From Limonium bicolor (Eukaryota > Streptophyta > Magnoliopsida > Caryophyllales > Plumbaginaceae), in NCBI GenBank assembly GCA_023374045.1, contig CM041783.1, forward strand, positions 127,101,503 through 127,165,502: a stretch of DNA of 64,000 bases, in the 5' to 3' direction. Numbering within the stretch: position 1 is the stretch's first letter; every line of letters starts with the position of its first letter. Both the position numbers and the translations under genes were made by a program. Positions 11,240-23,514 of the stretch are shown one piece after another. Under the pieces are notes generated by a model. That model was not told the DNA's origin and made no database searches. It saw only the letters and a list, made by a program, of their open reading frames with translations.

Positions 11240-13849
11240 TGAAATACCCCAAACCTTAATATATTAATGAACTATCTAATTAGGATATGCTAAGGCTAGA
11301 ACGTGCCTTAGAAACATTAGAAGAAGTGTTAAACAACAATTTACACCAAAACATGCTTTAAGAACAATTAGAGAAAAAGGTGTTTTAAATAGCACAAATA
11401 AATTAGGGAACTACCAATAAGTTCCCAAGAGATTTCAAATGTGAAATACCTGTAAGATTAGCAATACGCATTAAGCAGAATTAGCATTTAAACCAAAAAC
11501 ACACCTAAGAGCACAAAAATGTGCTTTAAGGAAAAATGTGCTTTAAGCATGTATACATGGAACTAAAAGGCTAATGAGCCTAAATACAAATAAGGAACAA
11601 GGGAACAACAATAAAATGGTCATAGGAACCATTGCGTATACACATAAAACAAGTATACAAGTCCACACAAAAATAGGTACTAAAATGACGAAAGTCAAGA
11701 AGAAACCACTAAACGACTTGGTTTAAATTGGAATGAGCAACATGCTATTTCATGAAAAAAGTTTCTAAAGGTTGTAAATATATTAAGGACACATTTAAAC
11801 TAGCCAAAACAAATTGCATAATCAATGTGAACCCGGAAGCACATAAAATGGTGTTTTAAGGCATTTTTGGCTATGTAACATACCTAACACATGGTATAAG
11901 TCCTTTTGAACGAGTTTAATGCATCAAATATTACATAAAAACATTGGAGAAAGAAAAAATTTCAGGTCAAACAAGTACCATAGGCTGCCGACATGGATGA
12001 GTCACCAAGCTCTCCAAAATGCTTTAAATTCACTATTACAACCACCAAGACTTTCTTTAATTGCCAAATCATCTTGTCCCCTGAGTGAATCATTAATCAG
12101 AAACTTACCTGTCATATGAGAGCTCCCAACTTCATAGCTCATCCTCTCTTTGAAGAAACAACACAAAAAAAACTCAATGTTCTTAGTTTTGAGCCTTAAA
12201 GAACACCTTGCCTTGTAGAAATCATAAATTTCTCATCCTAACTCCCAATCACAAGCTTGATAGCTCGTTGGAATCCTCTTTTCAAGAGCTTTACAACCAT
12301 ACCTCATGAGCCCCCAGATTCTCAGGAAAAACCACGAAGAAGTGCCTTTGATTCTCGAGGTAAAACATTGCCTTCTTGAAAACTTCTTGTTCTTTGGTTT
12401 TTGTTACAGCCGATTGGCATGGGATACTAACCCATCTTATTCTTCATCTTGTTGTATAATTTTGGAGCCAATTTCTCTAGCAAATTGCTGTAAAAATTTC
12501 TTAGGAAATCAAGCTTAAATATTAAGCTAATGGTTAATAAACAAGGTAAATCCTACAACTACCTATTTCAAGGTTCTAATTGTTGATCTATATATGATCT
12601 AACATATTGTTCATCTTATTATTTATTGCCGAAATTTTGGTGATAAATATTCAGTTTTTAGCTTATTAAAAGTTAATGTTTATTAAATCTAAGAATAGAT
12701 TTATACTCCTTATGATATAAGCTTTAATATAAGCTATCATAATATACAAGAAAAATTCATATACTATAATTTATATGGTGGCCGAAAATTAGGGGTATTA
12801 ATTGAGTTAGAAAAAAAATATCTAACTTAGTTAAATTAAAGGAATTAGTATAATTAAGAGTAATATGTAAAATTTAAGAAGTTTTAGTACCTAATGGTGA
12901 TTACCAAAAATATATGAGGTCAATATAGAATTTTTGAGAGTTTAGATGATGAGAAAATAATTGTAGAATTAAGTTTACAATTTATAAAGAGTTTATAAGT
13001 GTTATAAGGAATTGATAAGGTTTTTGGTGTATTTAAGGTTAATAAAAGATGGTATATATATACTATAACATTAGATAATTAAATCTGGTGACTTGGAGGT
13101 GTTTAAAATGATTTTTGATGTTCAAAAATCTGTAGGAAAATTAGTTACGAAAATTAGAAATTAATTAGAGTTAAATTGGTTAATAAATGAGTTTAGGATA
13201 AAAGAAAAGACCACAGGGGTAAAATGGTAATTTCCCTGGTCAAACATGGTCAAACGTGGTCAAACTCGGTCAATGACAGTTTATAAAATGTTTAGAGAAG
13301 CTAGAATAAAATTTGTAGCAAAAGATTAGATATTAAAAGGATAAAGGAATAAAAAGTTAAGTTAAATTAACTTTAGGGGTAAGATTGTAAATTATGGAAA
13401 GTTAGGGGGTTTGACCATAAAAGACTGGTCAAACTTGGGAATATTTTGGTAATTGACCAAAAGTATAAAAGAAATTAATTAAGTAAGACTTTGAAAGAAA
13501 TTAGAAATAAAATAACAAGTTTAGAACTTGTTATGAGTAAAATAGAGATTAAGAGAAAACTAAGGGTAAGGAATGTAAATAACACATTTTTTATGTGTTT
13601 AGAAGGTTAAGGAAATTAAATAAAGAATTTAGAAACAAGTTGTAAAAGAAACAGAGTTAAGACGGGGTTAAACGAGACCCGTATATAACTGAAGGTATAC
13701 GGGGGGTATACCCGTAATTTAATAAGTAAAGGTGAAATCAATACTTAAAGTATTTTAAAGAAAATACAAGTTATATTGGGAAAAAGAAATAAACATGTAT
13801 GATACGGAGTATCATACGGACGTATACGGAAAATTTTGGTGTACATGAA

Positions 13850-14095
13850 TAGTGCTCGTATACGTGAATAGTATCCGTATACATGAATAGTAAATACGTA
13901 CACATGAATAGTAAATACGTATACATGAATAGTAAATACGTATACATAAATAGTAACTACGTATATATGAATAGTCAAATACGAGACGTATACGTGAATA
14001 GTAAAATACATATATGTGAATAGTGAAACATGGTGAATAGTAGAATATGAGACCGTATAAATGAATAGTGAAATACGGATGAATAGTGAAAAGTA
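13850..14095 (+). repeat. tandem repeat, unit about 20-22 bp
   Basis: Roughly ten degenerate copies of TACGTATACATGAATAGTAA, specific to the element D 5' LTR in this window. The frame 13745-14011 on the minus strand is a translation of this repeat and not a gene. Confidence 0.85.
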
Positions 14096-15137
14096 CTAAA
14101 ACCTAATACAAGGTCCGTATAAGTCTAAAGTTGCTAACTGTGCAACTAAGTAACTGCTAACGACGTTAGTTTGTTAATGAAATAGAATTGAGCTTGAAAA
14201 CGCTCCTAAATGAACAAACCCGTTTAACGGTAAACTATTATACCCGGGTTAACCTAGAAAGAGGTTTGAGTTGAAAAGAGAACCAAACTAGTTCTAAGAC
14301 ACAGGATACTAATACTAGTTCTGGTTACAGATCTAGATAATCAGAGGCGTACGGTGGATTAGGCGAACGTGGGATTAAGAGCTAGCCAATCTCCGGTGTA
14401 CGGTATGGGATTCTTGTAGCTTGTTTGCTAACGAGGTCTACCTCGGTTTGTGTGCTATGTGTTTGTGTCCATTGCACACTAACACGACTTGATTCAGAGC
14501 TTGTTCATTAACTATGTTTAGTAACAATTGTACAAGGTTATAAATACTCCCTGTTGTTAGTTGGTTAATACCGAGAGAGGTGTAGCTAACCAATTGTCAA
14601 TGAGACTTCAACTAACTGGAACTTGGGGGAAGAGGAATCCGGGACTGACTCCGGTCATGCATGTTTAGGTTTGGAGGTCGGCATCTGTATCAGATCTGTC
14701 TTCCGCATATGGCTCATCTACGACTTGTCGCCTAGGGTCGGCAAACAGACCCGACCAGCTCGAGTGAACAGTTCGAGGTGGGAGGCAAATTCAGGAGGCG
14801 CGGGAGGGTCAAGCCTACACCCCTCATAACTTAAGAATTAATGTTTATTAACCTAATGGAGCTAATAACTCATTGGCTAGGGTTACCATGACCTGACAAA
14901 AATAAACAATTCAGTTAGAGAACAACCAGTTCTATTAAGAGAACGGTTGATACTTATAAGGTACGGTCAAACACGAGAACTAAACAATTCTCAGGCCTTA
15001 GAAGTTAGCAATCTAACTTACTCATTAATGGGCGTCCATTACGACGTTCGATTTATTTGAGCTGTGAATGTTTCACATAAATGTGTTGTTTGTTATCGTA
15101 CTTCTTATTATTATTTGTATGAATAAACAATTGCATG

Positions 15138-15250
15138 TATACGACAAAGTAGTCGTGTGTAACCCTGCTAGCTTGTGGGCTGCACATTTTCTGTACCAGC
15201 CATGTGCTGAGCCCCTTGGGGCCTATGATTTAAACTTTGCGGGTAGGTGC
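15138..15250 (+). other. multi-hairpin module in element D LTR
   Basis: In element sense: CGAC-AAAGTA-GTCG, GGGCTG...CAGCC, CAGC-CATGT-GCTG, GCCCC-TT-GGGGC, then a T-rich stretch and GGGTAGGTG. It is the same order as in the minus-strand LTRs when those are read in their own sense. A second copy is at 55238-55350. Confidence 0.55.
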
Positions 15251-15607
15251 CAGACGAGGACTAAACCTGAGAGTGGGAGCGGGTAGAGTACTTCAGGTTG
15301 CTTTTACATTTGTTACACGAGTTGTGCATGTACACTCGTTTAGTATATTGAGGAGATGTTAGTATGATGTATTAGAAAAGGAGATACTCGGTATAAGTTG
15401 TGGTTTATGAATTGTAATGTTTTAGATACTCGAGTAATTATCCGGTTAGTCAAGACCGTGACTTGTTAAGAGAATAGGCCTAGTTAGTCACGTGGGAGAC
15501 TTACGGCGGTAACACCAATTTAGTAGAACTTTTCCGCTGCGTTGTTAATGTACGAGATGGACTTAGGGCGACGATCGTTGTATTTAGAGATGGAGTGTTA
15601 CAAAAAG

Positions 15608-15619
15608 TGATATCAGAGC
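15608..15619 (+). other. primer binding site of element D
   Basis: TGATATCAGAGC, one base from TGGTATCAGAGC, five bases after the LTR end. It fixes the plus orientation of element D. Confidence 0.85.
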
Positions 15620-18583
15620 GCTCTGATGACTGGAAATTACCGAGCTTAGGAATTACCGAGTTAGGAACTTTAGACTTTGGGATAAGGGTTGAGTATTAGT
15701 ACGAGAGGTGCGTTAGTTAGGATTCCCCGATGTATATCGGATATCTATAATACCTGACCCGCCCTCCGCGCCCCTGGTTCTAAGATACCAGAAATGAACG
15801 CCAGAGAGATGATAAGCTTTCTCTTACCCGACGAAACCCGATCTGGCAGTTACTTAGCATGGTGCAAATACGAGAAACACCTCGTTATGCAATAGTCTTT
15901 CAAGACTTGAAGGTCCTAATTGGAGCGCAACGTTGGAACAGGCGCTACCAACGGAATCCTACCAATGAGAGAATAACAATTACCGGCAACTTGGGTCGAC
16001 ATGCTACGCAGTCAATATAACCCCGCCATACCAGTAAGAAGGAAAGTACTACAAGTGCAATGAGAGGACAAGAGAAGCCACAAAAACACCGGACAACAGT
16101 CCAAGGGAGCAATAACAGTGGGATAATACCGCGCAAGAGCATAGGGACTGCCTAAAAGTCAATTATGCAGTGGATAACTCCGGACCTACAAAAAAAAAAG
16201 GGGTTGCAAAGACCTAACTGCAATAGCCTAGATGACTACGAATGCATATGCAAGTCATACTCCAAGATAGGACTACGACGTAGTGCCTAAGGAGAACCAA
16301 TACTCGATAACCACGATGAAGGTGTGGAAACGAGAGTGAGAACCAAGGCGAAAGCAAAAAGAAAAAAAGGGTCCCCTTAGAAAGAGGAATACCTTGATAA
16401 GTAATTATACAATCAAAAGCAGTCAGGGAGCTGCCCAGATAATCAATTAACCAAAGCCAAAAAAGGGCAAAGAAGGAGTCCCATGGACTACCACCTACAT
16501 GGAGTTTAGGAGAATGTACCATTGCCGTGGCGCACTTGCCTTGGCAAGTGCTGCTGCAATGAAGCTATACGGGAAGTCGTGAAGGCCAAATGGTAAAAAC
16601 TACAGGTATAATACATATTAACACTGGATTACAAATCCTTAAGACTGAAGAGCGAAATATCGGGAGGGCCTGACGGCCTGACCATGACAACTAAGTCAAT
16701 ACACCAGTCAGCAGGGAGCTGGACTTGGTCAGGAGACTAAACGACGTGAGCATCAGCAATAGACAATCGACACTACAGGTAAGAACATCAAACCAAAACC
16801 AAGCCTAACCTTTAATGGAAGAACCAAAGAGATTACTCAACAATGTGAGAGGACCGGATGTAAGTAATAACCTACAAGGAAGGTATTACGACATACAATG
16901 AAGATGGAGGACATAACAACTTTCAATAAAAACAGGACGAATTCCCAGAATAATACCATTAACAGCACTCTTCATTGAAGATGTTGATAACCCCAGAAAC
17001 AGAATCAGAGAAAACAAATTTAAGCAATGACCTACCTAGGATCAAAGACGTGCAATAATGAAAGAGAGAACCTCAAAAGGACTACACCATAGAGTTGGTA
17101 TAGTTCAGCAGAAAAAGACCCATAAACGATGGTTAGTATTGCTTGCCTAACTCACTAACACCCAAGTATGATTAGTCATTAACGGGTGGCGTAGTCAACG
17201 AAAGTTGAACAAAGTATTGACATGGCAGCACATGATAGCCAGGGTAAATATCCGACTTAGACACCTAAAGGTAGAGGCCTAATGAAAACTAATCCTTAAT
17301 TGCTAAAAGACGTAAGTCTATGAGAGCGAAGGTATTGTCACAGACACTGATTAACATCGGATTACCTAAGCGAACTTCCACAGCAGGAAGCGAGTTACAT
17401 CAACTTATTGTTAAACCTAATAGTACATCCAATGATGTGACCTAACATTGACAGAGTTTAGAGAACTAGAGAATTACGTGGATAACCTACAGATGATTAA
17501 GAATATAACAACCGAACACCGGCCATCACTTGAGACTAATCAAGCATTAAGGGCCTACGAGCCAAGGATGTTAAATACATCAGAGCTCGAGGCGCAGGAA
17601 CGCATAAAAAGGCTTATCTAGGCCATGAATGAACTACAACTCGTACATACAAGTGGTTATAGAAAACCTATACTAAGTTGAGGAAGAATTGCCAGGAAAG
17701 GGCACCAATGAGAATGTTGAGATAGTGCTATTGACAGGGGTGGAGAACGAACCATTCCTTTTAGGGTGGGGATACCTCTCCTTGTAGTGAGGCCAAGAGT
17801 GGGAATAAGCCCCTCAAAAAGGGCTTTCAATTCTTAGAGATTGAATACTCTTTATTGGAGAATGGGAACCGTAGACCTTGAAATTACCTTAGAACATTCC
17901 AGTTACACATAAATAATATGGAAGGCTGCAGAGACAGACCTCATATCCAACACCCAGGATTTAAGAATCAGCAATGGTCAGAGATAAACATTGTGAGTGC
18001 GCAGTATGGCACGTCAAGTGACCAACGCTCAAAAGAGCTTGTGATTCAACGGAGGACTTCTTCAGTAACCAGTTAAATTACATGGTAAATAACATCATAA
18101 AGGATGAAAGAATGTGAGTGAAATTATCCTACTTACGAACCTGAGATTGAAGCAGAACACCTTCATATTAAGAGATAACCATTTTACAACACGATACGGC
18201 AACCGCCAAACATCGAAATTAGAGAACTCCTAGTGTGTTTACACCATGAAAGGGATTGAATATAAGACGAGTCGTTGAAGTAAAACGATCAAAGAGTCAC
18301 GCCATCAATGGGCAATATGAGAAAGCTAAAGCTACTTCGATAGTGGAGGCCATGAGAATATTACCTGTCAGGTAAATTAAGTTATGGTGCACAGCAAAGC
18401 AACCACTATATATAAGCCATCAAATATTGACACGAAAGCAATCAGATTTATGAATTAAAAACCCGATGTAAGTTGGGTGATGAAATGGGAGACAGACTGT
18501 GCAATAACGCCAGTAGCCTGGACCATGTGATGAAAGGTTTCAAGGGAAGCACACTGTCCGTTCCGTAAGGGACTGGAAGTGCA
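15620..18583 (+). pseudogene. decayed interior of element D, 5' part
   Basis: About 3 kb without any sustained reading frame. One short plus-strand stretch near 17680-17790 translates as EEELPG followed by VEI and loosely resembles the protease-to-RT linker of gypsy elements. Otherwise I recognise no domain. Position and PBS show this was the gag-pol interior, now mutated beyond reading. Minus-strand frames here (15945-16142, 16214-16522) show no domain. Confidence 0.5.
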
Positions 18584-20203
18584 TGTAACGTCCCGGTTTA
18601 CCACCACCATTTACTTAGTCATTTTTTTTAATTTCTTAAGACATACCAAAACCGAAGTAGCATCATAAACGTTAGTTTATATTATACATGTGTTAGTTTA
18701 CAAAAGGTCCCCTAATACTATCCCCCGGGGTTACCGCCACACTTACTAAAGACTAGTAAGTGTAAGGTTATTACCACCACCACCCCTACGTTAGCTATCT
18801 TACATTGCTGTTCTACTACCAAAAGAGTGACACAACCAACCCGTCACTTTACACCTTAGTACCAAAAGACCCCTTCCAGCCAACTACTATGTTAGCTCCT
18901 ACTCCTATTTTACACCAAAAGCAAGGGGTATCAAAAGACTATTACATCACTAGCATCTTAGCACGGGACTACTTCCATATACTCCTAAACAGTGGAAACT
19001 TCATAGGTGATGGACCGACTACTGCCATTCTCCGGGTGCCTAAAACCCTGTATCTTCTTGTTCCACTCCTCAAGCACTATCTCGGTGACCCCAGGCTGTA
19101 TACTTCTACGATAGGTGACAAACATGAAAATATAGAAGGTATCGGTGGACTCGTCCTCAGTGCAGAGAAGGTGACCATCCCAGTTACCTTGAGTTCACAG
19201 AATTCACATACACAGGAAAATAAAAACAAATAAGATCAGTAAAAACTGAGTAACACTACCACACCCCGTAAAAACTTATTTTCTCTTTAAAACCTTTGTT
19301 TTCAACAAATATTAACAATATAACAAATCAGAATAGATCACACACCATTTACCTGTACCAAGAATTATCAAGAGATAATTAATATCATATACAAGATATT
19401 TCCAAATGAAGTCCACCACCACCACCACCCATCCTATGTCCTTAAGTGTGCACACCCCCTATTGAAACTTCTGCCCATTAGGAGTAGATCATAGTGGCAG
19501 CTCCAATTCATTAATAGGAGCTTATATTGTTGCCGGAACGTCGGATTGGCCTTAAAGGCTCTCACAAGAGGCATAGCCTTAGGATAACCATGACATCAAC
19601 ATCACACAATACTTTCCACCACCACCACAAGAGGTTATCCTTAAACACATTTACAAACCATGAGTAAGATATCATGACCAAGCTTAACACAAGCTACACA
19701 AGTAGTAATACACACATCAAGCTCACCACTTGTAAAATAACCTTAATAACATCATAACAATACCATTCAAGCTCCAATAAATCAGGGAATCAAACCATTT
19801 CCAAGAAACCACCTTCGAAAGCTTAAAAACTCATTTTTGACCAAAATCACTATTCACCAACTTAAATAACTTCCAAAATGAGTCTCTGCCTAAGGATTTA
19901 ACCATGATCCAATACCAACAACACAAGTATCTCCCCAAAAGTTCTGATCAAGATCAATTCGGAAACCCATTCAACCACTCAGAAAGGCTTAAAGCACATT
20001 TTCTCATTTTTAGCTTCTTTACCTTGTCTAACCGACTTTAATTTCTCCATTCGACTTGATTTTTCAACCATAATCATATATTCACTAGTCAAGATTACCC
20101 TCAAATGTTTAGCTCAAACCCATGTCGGAAACTCACCCAAACAATTCCTAAAGCTTAAAGCTCATTTTTCTCCATTTTCAAAGTTCTTTAGAGTTTTCCT
20201 ACT
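18584..20203 (-). repeat. truncated minus-strand LTR
   Basis: Starts TGTAACGTCCCGG like the internal-side end of the other minus LTRs, with a diverged GAAGTAGCAT in place of GCAGCGGAA and a weak version of the hairpin region near 19480-19600. It breaks off at 20203, where element-D-type LTR sequence starts, so about half is missing. The 142-codon frame at 18805-19233 has no recognisable domain. A (CCA)n run lies at 19418-19431. Confidence 0.6.
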
Positions 20204-20643
20204 TCCCAACCTTAGAAAGAGGTTTGAGTTGAAAAGAGCACCAAACTAGTTCTAAGACACAGGATACTAATACTAGTTCTGGTTACAGATCTAGATAATC
20301 AGAGGCGTTCGGTGGATTAGGCGAACGTGGGATTAAGAGCTAGCCAATCTCCAGTGTACGGTTTGGGATTCTTGTAGCTTGTTTGCTAACGAGGTCTACC
20401 TCGGTTTGTGTGCTATGTGTTTGTGTCCATTGCACACTAACACGACTTGATTCAGAGCTTGTTCATTAACTATGTTTAGTAACAATTGTACAAGGTTTTA
20501 AATACTCCCTGTTGTTAGTTGGTTAATACCGAGAGAGGTGTAACTAACCAATTATCAATGAGACTTCAACTAACTGGAACTTGGGGGAAGAGTAATCCGG
20601 GACTGACTCCGGTCATGCATGTTTAGGTTAGGAGGTCGGCATC
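20204..20643 (+). repeat. D-type LTR fragment, left of the AlkB element insertion
   Basis: Close match to 14252-14690 (a few substitutions). It continues at 54784-55699 after removing the AlkB element and one TSD copy. Only the 3' 1.35 kb of this LTR is present. Confidence 0.85.
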
Positions 20644-20955
20644 TGTAACACCCCGTCCTAAGCCAATCGTGGTTATCGCAACTTAACAAATAATACTTAA
20701 ACGTCGCAGCGGAAATAAACTACCACCAGGCCCTTGCCACAGTCTAATCAACAAGAAACACCGTTACTTAAATAATTACAACCATACATCCAAAATACAA
20801 ACACATTCCGAGTTTTAAGTATCTTCCAAACCACATAATATTTCTCAAGTTCAACTACTAACAGACGGGTGCACAGGCGCTACCCGTACTCAAAATAAAG
20901 TCCCACCTAGGGCTACCCGCTCCTACTCCCGTGGTGTGACTTCATCGGCCGTTTA

Positions 20956-21065
20956 CCTGCAAGTGTAAAAACAGCCCCCAAAGGGGGTCAGTACGAATGC
21001 TGGTACGACCCTCTCAAGGCCCCCAAGCTAACGGGGCTACGACGACTAATTGTCGATAGCATGGA
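20956..21065 (-). other. multi-hairpin module in 3' LTR
   Basis: Plus-strand order: CCCCC-AAA-GGGGG, CAG...GCTG, GCCCC...GGGGC, CGAC-TAATT-GTCG. In element sense a pyrimidine-rich stretch and TTGCAG|GTAAAC follow directly. Confidence 0.55.
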
Positions 21066-22139
21066 AGTTGATTAGCATAACAATCATAATATGAAATGCA
21101 ATAAAACAACCAACCACAAAGAACATAAATAGCTCAAATGCAAATGAACGACACAAGCGTTCCCTTAATAAGTGAGTTAGATCTTAACTCCTTAAATCCA
21201 CAATCTCCTTAACCTTATAATTGCGAACCGTTCCACTTTTAGATTGGTTAGCTCTTAATTGGTTGCTTATTTTTGTAGGGCTTGGTTAACCCTAGCCGGT
21301 AGCAGTGCACTATCCGGCAATAAGCTACCTTTCTTAATTTGTTGGGGATGTAGGCTTGATCCCCCACGCCATCCTTAATGTGCCTCCCACCTCAAACAGT
21401 AGTCCGGGTGGTCAGGTCGGTTTGTTGACCCTAGGCGACGAGTCTAATGACAAGTCTTATTTGGAAGTCAGATCTGATTCAGATACCGACCTCCCCCAAT
21501 ACACATGTGCCGGTACCATTCCGGATTCCTCACTCCCACCCCAAGTTACGGTTAGTGAAAATCTTAAATACCAAGTGTTAGTTAAACCTTAACGGGTGTT
21601 AACCAACAAATGCCAACACTTAACTCTTATCCTTAACTCAGTAAGTACTAACCTTAGTTAGTAACAATCTCAAGTCTCGTGGGTTAGTGTAAGAAAACAC
21701 ATTCACAACGAGAATGGGTATAACCGGTTGCATGCTTTATCTTGTCTTAGGCATAGCAAATAAACAGATAGCACACAAGCCGAGGGACACCTCGTTAGCA
21801 AGCAGGTCACAAGAAAGACTGTACCGTTCACCGTCGACTGTTGTTTGTTTAACCTTCTTCGGGGTCCCAATTCACAAACCTAAAACATTCATTCATTTTT
21901 AGGTCATTAGTTATTTGTACCTTACTTAACTCACTTAGTCCCTAAAGATTCCCATTCGATGCCCCCTTAAGTCTTTGCCACTTAACCTTATAAACTTAAC
22001 TTTAAACTTAAGGTTTATACTTAACCTAACTTAATTCCTTAGGTCCTTAGGTTCCTAACCATTATTACCCTACCAATGGCATACCCTATTACCAATTAAC
22101 ATCTTTAGAATTTAAAATTTCTTTTTTTTTTATGTTTTA

Positions 22140-22555
22140 GGCTCGACCGAACTTACCAACCGACCTTACCCAAGGTCGGTCCATTCCAGAACATATTACC
22201 GTTTGAAAATTCTACCCCGACCGACCTTGCAAGTCCGGTCCCCAAGGTCGGTCCAATCCCGAGAGTTTTTCCCCGTGGGAAATTTAAGATTGACCGAACT
22301 TGCCAAGTCCGGTCCCAAGTTCGGTCGATTCCAGAGACCAATTCTAGTACAAAATTCTAGGCATGACCGACCTTGCAAGTCCGGTCCCAAGGTCGGTCTA
22401 TTCCAAAGACTTAATCCGCACACAAAATACAAGCCCGACCGAACTTGTAAGTCCGGTCCCCAAGTTCGGTCGATTCCAGAAACTCTTTCCGGTAGTGTAA
22501 ACTGAGCTCGACCGACCTTGCAGGTCCGGTCCCTAAGGTCGGTCGGCTCCAGAAC
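22140..22555 (-). repeat. palindromic tandem array in 3' LTR
   Basis: Six to seven units of about 60 bp. Some have arms CCGACCTTG/CAAGGTCGG and others CCGAACTTG/CAAGTTCGG, so changes in one arm are mirrored in the other. The equivalent array in the 5' LTR is at 52019-52434. Confidence 0.85.
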
Positions 22556-23504
22556 CTTGTTTCTAAATTCCCATTTAACTCCAAACTTTACCTCATGTAT
22601 CCTAGTATGTTCTAACCTCATTTGGGCACCTCAAATACACCTTAAACTTTCCACTAAACACATTAGATCACTCAACAACATCCACCTTAGTCATTATGCA
22701 TTTTCCTTGTAATCATGCCAACACTTGTAATGTTTTTCACTAGATTTCTAAGTGGTGGTTCATACCTAATATAACCACTATGCCAAATGCTTCCTCACCA
22801 CCATAACATCATCTCCCTAGCATCTTTCAACACCTAGGTTCCTTTATGTAACTACATGAAGTCTCTTCACCTTTAAACTCATTACTTCACTCTTCTCCTA
22901 AAAAGATTGCATATTTCCTAAACACACTCTCAAATTGCCTTTGGTGCATACCTAAGCATTCTTTTGACTCCAAGATTCTCCTTGATAATGCCTAAGTCAT
23001 TCTAACTCACAAGAACACCTTAAACTCACTCTTTTTCCTACAAGACAACCTCTAAACTTCCTAGTATTATCTTAGTCATGAAATCTCCTTAGAACATCTT
23101 AAACACCAAGTTTCTTCATCAAATTTTGACATGGGTTCTCTAGGACACTTGCTACACTTAAACACTTGGTTTATCACCATCAAACAACCAAGATCACTCA
23201 AATTCTCATTACAACATCTTAACACACAATTTACACCAAAACTACACCACATCATCATATAGTGTATAAATTTAAAATGCTTGGCACTTAGGCCCTTAAA
23301 TGACTTGGCACTTAGGCCCTTAAATGCGTAAATCTTAACCACTGAATTTCCACATATATTTGCCTTTAACCTGCGAATACACACAACAAGGCTCCCATTG
23401 AAATAAAATGCTTCTTGTAATTCATCTCAACATTGTTTGACTATCTCTTTTCTCATTGGCTCCTTAGTCACAAGTTCTCAAACATAGTCATTGTTTCTCA
23501 TAGG

Positions 23505-23514
23505 TTATATATAG
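23505..23514 (-). promoter_or_regulatory. putative TATA box, 3' LTR
   Basis: Minus-strand CTATATATAA in a GC-containing flank (GGGCTATATATAACC), identical in the other LTR at 53384-53393. It would place the transcript start roughly 30 nt downstream on the minus strand. Confidence 0.55.

Larger units (their letters stand above)
11240..15602 (+). repeat. 5' LTR of old plus-strand element D (4.36 kb)
   Basis: Begins TGAAATACCCCAAACC and ends GGAGTGTTACA, immediately followed by a PBS at 15608, so it is a 5' LTR in plus orientation. Its opening 90 bp match the LTR start at 59605, the 3' LTR of the same element or family. Its last 1350 bp match 20204-20643 plus 54784-55699. Contents: short tandem repeats at 13850-14095, a hairpin module at 15138-15250 and TTTCCGCTGCG near 15530, the complement of the GCAGCGGAA motif of the minus LTRs. 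No gene is supported. Confidence 0.85.

Noticed and set aside
18805..19233. 142-codon open frame
   Set aside because: Lies within a truncated LTR, has no domain, and has no counterpart in the related LTRs.
22203..22505. Overlapping open frames on both strands rich in RSPRSV or GPDLQ motifs (also at 8740-9060 and 52075-52500)
   Set aside because: Translations of the palindromic repeat array; the frames follow the repeat period and are not proteins.
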